Positions 61,417 through 64,000 of a DNA stretch of 64,000 nt are shown here, in pieces. A program made the translations under genes and the position numbers. Under the pieces are notes generated by a model. It ran no database searches and was not told the origin of the DNA. It worked only from the letters and a program-made list of their open reading frames with translations. The DNA comes from Komagataeibacter melomenusus (lineage in GTDB: Bacteria > Pseudomonadota > Alphaproteobacteria > Acetobacterales > Acetobacteraceae): NCBI RefSeq assembly GCF_013155395.1, contig NZ_JABJWC010000008.1:1-64000 (forward strand), given 5' to 3'. How positions within the stretch are numbered: position 1 is the first letter of the stretch; each line of letters begins with the position of its first letter.

Positions 61417-62318
61417 GCAATTTGACCTATGCGCCGTCAGTGTATAGAATAAATTTTTTTTTGTTATTCATTGGGATGGGTCTATTTATTTTCCCGGCCT
61501 TTTCTTCAAACGAAGCCCACGCAGCACCAAAGCTCGGGCGCCTTACTTTCCAGGCGGCATTCGGAAACCAGCCGGTAAGTTGTGCTAGAACCATAAGCCC
61601 GGTGGGGACAAGCGACAATACGGTCCGCATCAACGATCTACGCTTCTACATCCACGATGTGGCGCTGCTCACGAAGGACGGCCGTGCGGTGCTGGTCAAG
61701 CCAGGGCCGTCCGGCCTCTGGCAGCGTGACGGGATAGCGCTGATCGACCTGATCGATCGCAATATTCCATGCAGCGATACGACTCCGTCGCCGAACTCGG
61801 CTATCAGTTTTGTTTGGCCGCAAGGCCATTTCACCGGCCTGCGCTTCACCGTTGGGCTGCCTATGGCCGCCAATCACGGCGATCCTACGATTGCACAGCC
61901 ACCACTGAACATGACGAGCATGTTCTGGACCTGGCAGTCAGGATATCGTTTTTTCACGCTCGACATCACGATGATTCCGAAGCCTGGCGACAAAGCGCGA
62001 CCGCACGGCTTCCCTGTCCATATCGGGAGCACCGGCTGTGAGTCCGCCAGCGCGGTCGAGGCGCCGAAGGGCGCGTGCACGGCCCCGAACCTCGTCACGG
62101 TCACGCTGCCGGAGTTCGATCCGGCGCATCAGACCGTGAAGCTCGACATAAGTCGACTGCTCGCTCTGAGTAATGTCAGCACCAACCAGATTAATAGTGC
62201 GCCAGGTTGCATGTCTGGACCGGACGACAAGGATTGCGCAGGTGTGTTCCGTGAGTTCGGCCTGCCATTCGGATCAGAGACCTCTCCGCCGGCTCAGTCG
62301 GTATTTCGGGGTCGATAA
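61413..62318 (+). CDS. mbnP: MbnP, periplasmic copper-binding protein family
   Basis: The 301-residue protein has a signal peptide (FFLLFIGMGLFIFPAFSSNEAHA) then the MbnP domain: RLTFQAAFGNQPVSCARTISPVGTSDNTVRINDLRFYIHDVALLTKDG, FVWPQGHFTGLRFTVGLPMAANHGDP, MTSMFWTWQSGYRFFTLDITM and the later VTVTLPEFDP. In characterised members a Trp is oxidised to kynurenine by MbnH, giving a copper site; several Trp are available here (FVWPQ, FWTWQ). The GTG at 61413 overlaps the mbnC stop; ATG at 61398 is an alternative. The gene starts AT-rich but turns GC-rich at about 61,500, within the region just after the signal peptide. Confidence 0.85.
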   Translation: MSNLTYAPSVYRINFFLLFIGMGLFIFPAFSSNEAHAAPKLGRLTFQAAFGNQPVSCARTISPVGTSDNTVRINDLRFYIHDVALLTKDGRAVLVKPGPSGLWQRDGIALIDLIDRNIPCSDTTPSPNSAISFVWPQGHFTGLRFTVGLPMAANHGDPTIAQPPLNMTSMFWTWQSGYRFFTLDITMIPKPGDKARPHGFPVHIGSTGCESASAVEAPKGACTAPNLVTVTLPEFDPAHQTVKLDISRLLALSNVSTNQINSAPGCMSGPDDKDCAGVFREFGLPFGSETSPPAQSVFRGR

Positions 62319-62319
62319 G

Positions 62320-63495
62320 ATGCGCACGTTATTTCGCAAAGTTCTCCAGATGGCCCTTCTGGGTGGGGGGGCGCTGCTTCTATCGGCCGCAACCCGGCCC
62401 ACGACGTGGCATTGGGACATCCCCTCCTGGGCGCCTGCGCCAGTCGTCCCGTCCGACAATCCGATGAGGGCAGAGAAGGTCGCACTGGGGCGGCGGCTGT
62501 TTTATGACAAACGGCTATCGGAGAATGGGACGCTCGCCTGCGCGTCGTGCCATCTCCAGAAACTGGGCTTTGCCTCTGGTGTCCCGACGCATGTAGGCGC
62601 GCATGGCGAGCCGGGACTACGCACGCCGATGCCACTGGCGAACGTAGCCTATCTGCCGAGCTACACCTGGGCCAATCCACAGCTCACCACTCTGGAAAAG
62701 CAGATGCTGATCCCGATGTTCAGCGACCAACCGGTCGAGCTGGGCATGGGCGGCCAGGAAAAGGCGCTGTTCGCCCGGCTCTCGGATGATCCCTGCTATG
62801 CGCGCCTGTTCCGTGTCGCCTTCCCCGAGGCGAAGGGCGCGATCACACTCTCCACGGTCACGAAGGCGATTGCATCCTTCGAGCGCACGCTGCTGTCCTT
62901 CGACAGTCCCTACGACCACTCGCTGCATGGCGACAAGACGGCGCTGTCCCCGGCCGCGCAACGAGGCGAGGCGCTCTTCTTCGGCGAGAAGCTCGAATGT
63001 TCGCATTGCCATAATGGCCTGAATCTGACCGACAATATCCGCGCGGCTAACATGCCCTTTCCAGAAACAGGCTTTCACAATACCGGCTTGTATAACGAGG
63101 ACGGCAAGGGGGCCTATCCTGCCAGTGATCACGGGCTGCGGACAGTGACAGGCAATGCCGAGGACGAGGGGAAATTCCGCACGGAAAGCCTGCGCAACGT
63201 CGCTCTGACGGGTCCCTATATGCATGATGGCTCCATCGCCACGCTGCACGACGTGCTGGCAGCACATTACTCGAAGGGAGGTCGGTCGGCGACAGGGCCA
63301 CACGGAGAGAACCCGTTGCGCGACCAGTTCATAGAGCCGTTCGATATCAGCGAGGCGGAGATCGCGGACGTGATCGCCTTCCTGAACTCCCTGACGGATC
63401 AGAGCTTCCTCACCAACCCGGCGTTCTCAGATCCGGGAAAGACCTGCCCTTTGGCTCTGCCCTCAGCCTCTCCCTCTGGTAAAGGCGCACAATGA
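62320..63495 (+). CDS. mbnH: MbnH, di-haem cytochrome c peroxidase-like partner of MbnP
   Basis: The 391-residue protein has a signal peptide (LQMALLGGGALLLSAA) and two haem c sites: CASCH (Cys 74, Cys 77, His 78) and CSHCH (Cys 227, Cys 230, His 231). It belongs to the MauG/di-haem peroxidase family: RRLFYDKRLSENGTLACASCHL, LRTPMPLANVAYLPSYTWANPQLTTLEKQMLIPMFSDQPVELGM, and FRTESLRNVALTGPYMHDGSIATLHDVL. In characterised systems MbnH oxidises a Trp of MbnP to kynurenine. It follows mbnP by one base. GC-rich, unlike mbnABC. Confidence 0.9.
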   Translation: MRTLFRKVLQMALLGGGALLLSAATRPTTWHWDIPSWAPAPVVPSDNPMRAEKVALGRRLFYDKRLSENGTLACASCHLQKLGFASGVPTHVGAHGEPGLRTPMPLANVAYLPSYTWANPQLTTLEKQMLIPMFSDQPVELGMGGQEKALFARLSDDPCYARLFRVAFPEAKGAITLSTVTKAIASFERTLLSFDSPYDHSLHGDKTALSPAAQRGEALFFGEKLECSHCHNGLNLTDNIRAANMPFPETGFHNTGLYNEDGKGAYPASDHGLRTVTGNAEDEGKFRTESLRNVALTGPYMHDGSIATLHDVLAAHYSKGGRSATGPHGENPLRDQFIEPFDISEAEIADVIAFLNSLTDQSFLTNPAFSDPGKTCPLALPSASPSGKGAQ

Positions 63496-64000
63496 TGACT
63501 TCGCGACTGGTGTACGGCTTATCGCATCTTAGCAACTCCGCCATGTCATCAGGCGTCGATATGGTATCTGGATCTGGTGTCTTCGTCTTCGATTCTTCGG
63601 GTAAAGACTATATCGACGCGGTGTCGGCACTGTTTTGCGCTACGCTCGGCTTTCATAATGAACGCCTGATCGAAGCCGCCACACGCCAGATGCGAGAGCT
63701 GCCAGTCTATCCCACCGCGCTAAACCGGACGGTCCCTGTCGTCCACGCGCTTGCGGACGCGCTCAGCGCGGCAGCGCCGATACCGGACGCTCACGTTCTT
63801 TTCGCCACAACCGGATCGGAAGCTATCGAAACTCTCATTAAAACGACTTGGTATATCAATAAACAACGAAATCCAAAACGGCATAAAATAATCACGCGTC
63901 GGGGGAGCTACCATGGATCGACGATATTTGCCACGAGACTTGGCGGGATCGAAAGCATTATCAATTCATTCGATCTGACGGGTGACGATATTCTGTATGC
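63492..64000 (+). CDS. Class III (omega) aminotransferase, start of gene (cut by window edge)
   Basis: The 170 visible residues have the class III aminotransferase layout: GVFVFDSSGKDYIDAVSALFCATLGFHNERLIEAATRQM, then FATTGSEAIETLIKTTWYINKQRNPKRHKIITRRGSYHGSTIFA. The GSEAIETLIK stretch is the conserved cofactor-binding part, and YHGST is typical. The Lys that forms the Schiff base lies outside the window. The start overlaps the mbnH stop (ATGA). Aminotransferases occur in methanobactin operons for maturation of the N-terminus; a similar job is inferred here. The end is beyond 64000. The tail turns AT-rich again near 63,830. Confidence 0.78.
   Translation, partial: MMTSRLVYGLSHLSNSAMSSGVDMVSGSGVFVFDSSGKDYIDAVSALFCATLGFHNERLIEAATRQMRELPVYPTALNRTVPVVHALADALSAAAPIPDAHVLFATTGSEAIETLIKTTWYINKQRNPKRHKIITRRGSYHGSTIFATRLGGIESIINSFDLTGDDILY

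Noticed and set aside
1-64000. CRISPR arrays and rRNA genes
   Set aside because: I saw no regular short repeats with unique spacers and no rRNA sequence.

Overview
The window looks like an acetic acid bacterium (Acetobacteraceae, close to Komagataeibacter or Gluconacetobacter). The evidence is GC-rich alphaproteobacterial core genes, Fec-type iron signalling, several IS5-group insertion sequences, a Trb/Tra conjugation region of alphaproteobacterial type, and a methanobactin-type operon of a kind known from that group. This placement is inference; there is no rRNA gene to confirm it.

Region 1 (1-11.5 kb) is an iron-uptake locus. The minus strand carries a membrane reductase-like PepSY gene, a small membrane protein, exbB, exbD, tonB and a Fur-like gene. 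The plus strand carries a FecI sigma factor, a FecR anti-sigma regulator, a large TonB-dependent receptor with an STN signalling domain, and a LysR regulator. On the left edge is a second receptor reduced to its 3' end by an IS5-family insertion. It is followed by a second copy of the same receptor-to-LysR spacer, which breaks off into the first 69 codons of an RND efflux pump. The iron cluster therefore sits between direct repeats.

Region 2 (11.45-40.5 kb) is the backbone of a conjugative element or integrated plasmid. It runs DUF2274-trbI-G-F-L-J-E-D-C-B, a ribbon-helix-helix protein and traG, then a DUF2285-like/XRE pair around a palindromic operator, parDE, a VirD2-like relaxase, a lytic transglycosylase, DUF736, traF, DUF2840, repA and an AlpA-like gene. 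It ends with a maintenance block: a second DUF736, DUF2493, Toprim, HU, DUF932 and ParB. trbE and the DUF6499/DUF2285 gene each carry a one-base frameshift, so self-transfer may be lost. Two hairpin elements share a sequence box and loop size but have different, still paired, stems.

Region 3 (40.9-52.6 kb) is cargo that looks like biological-conflict (probably antiphage) systems. One is a two-gene caspase plus alpha/beta-hydrolase module. The other is a five-gene operon with a GASH-like helical protein, two P-loop GTPases of the double-GTPase type, a large GTPase-associated protein, and a caspase. The last two both end in the same C-terminal adaptor (EAD1-like), which suggests they recruit each other. 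Between the modules an IS3 element has jumped into an IS5 element, exactly between the ribosome-binding site and start codon of its transposase.

Region 4 (53.2-56.6 kb) holds a large serine recombinase, the displaced 3' half of an initiator tRNA-Met gene, and a tyrosine integrase. I read this as two elements stacked on one tRNA target.

Region 5 (56.9-64 kb) is a methanobactin-type copper-chelator operon: a His-rich membrane protein, a TonB receptor (MbnT-like), a 32-codon precursor gene (mbnA), mbnB, mbnC, mbnP, mbnH and the start of a class III aminotransferase gene. MbnB/MbnC would modify the two cysteines of the precursor, MbnP/MbnH would handle copper in the periplasm, and the receptor would take back the copper complex.
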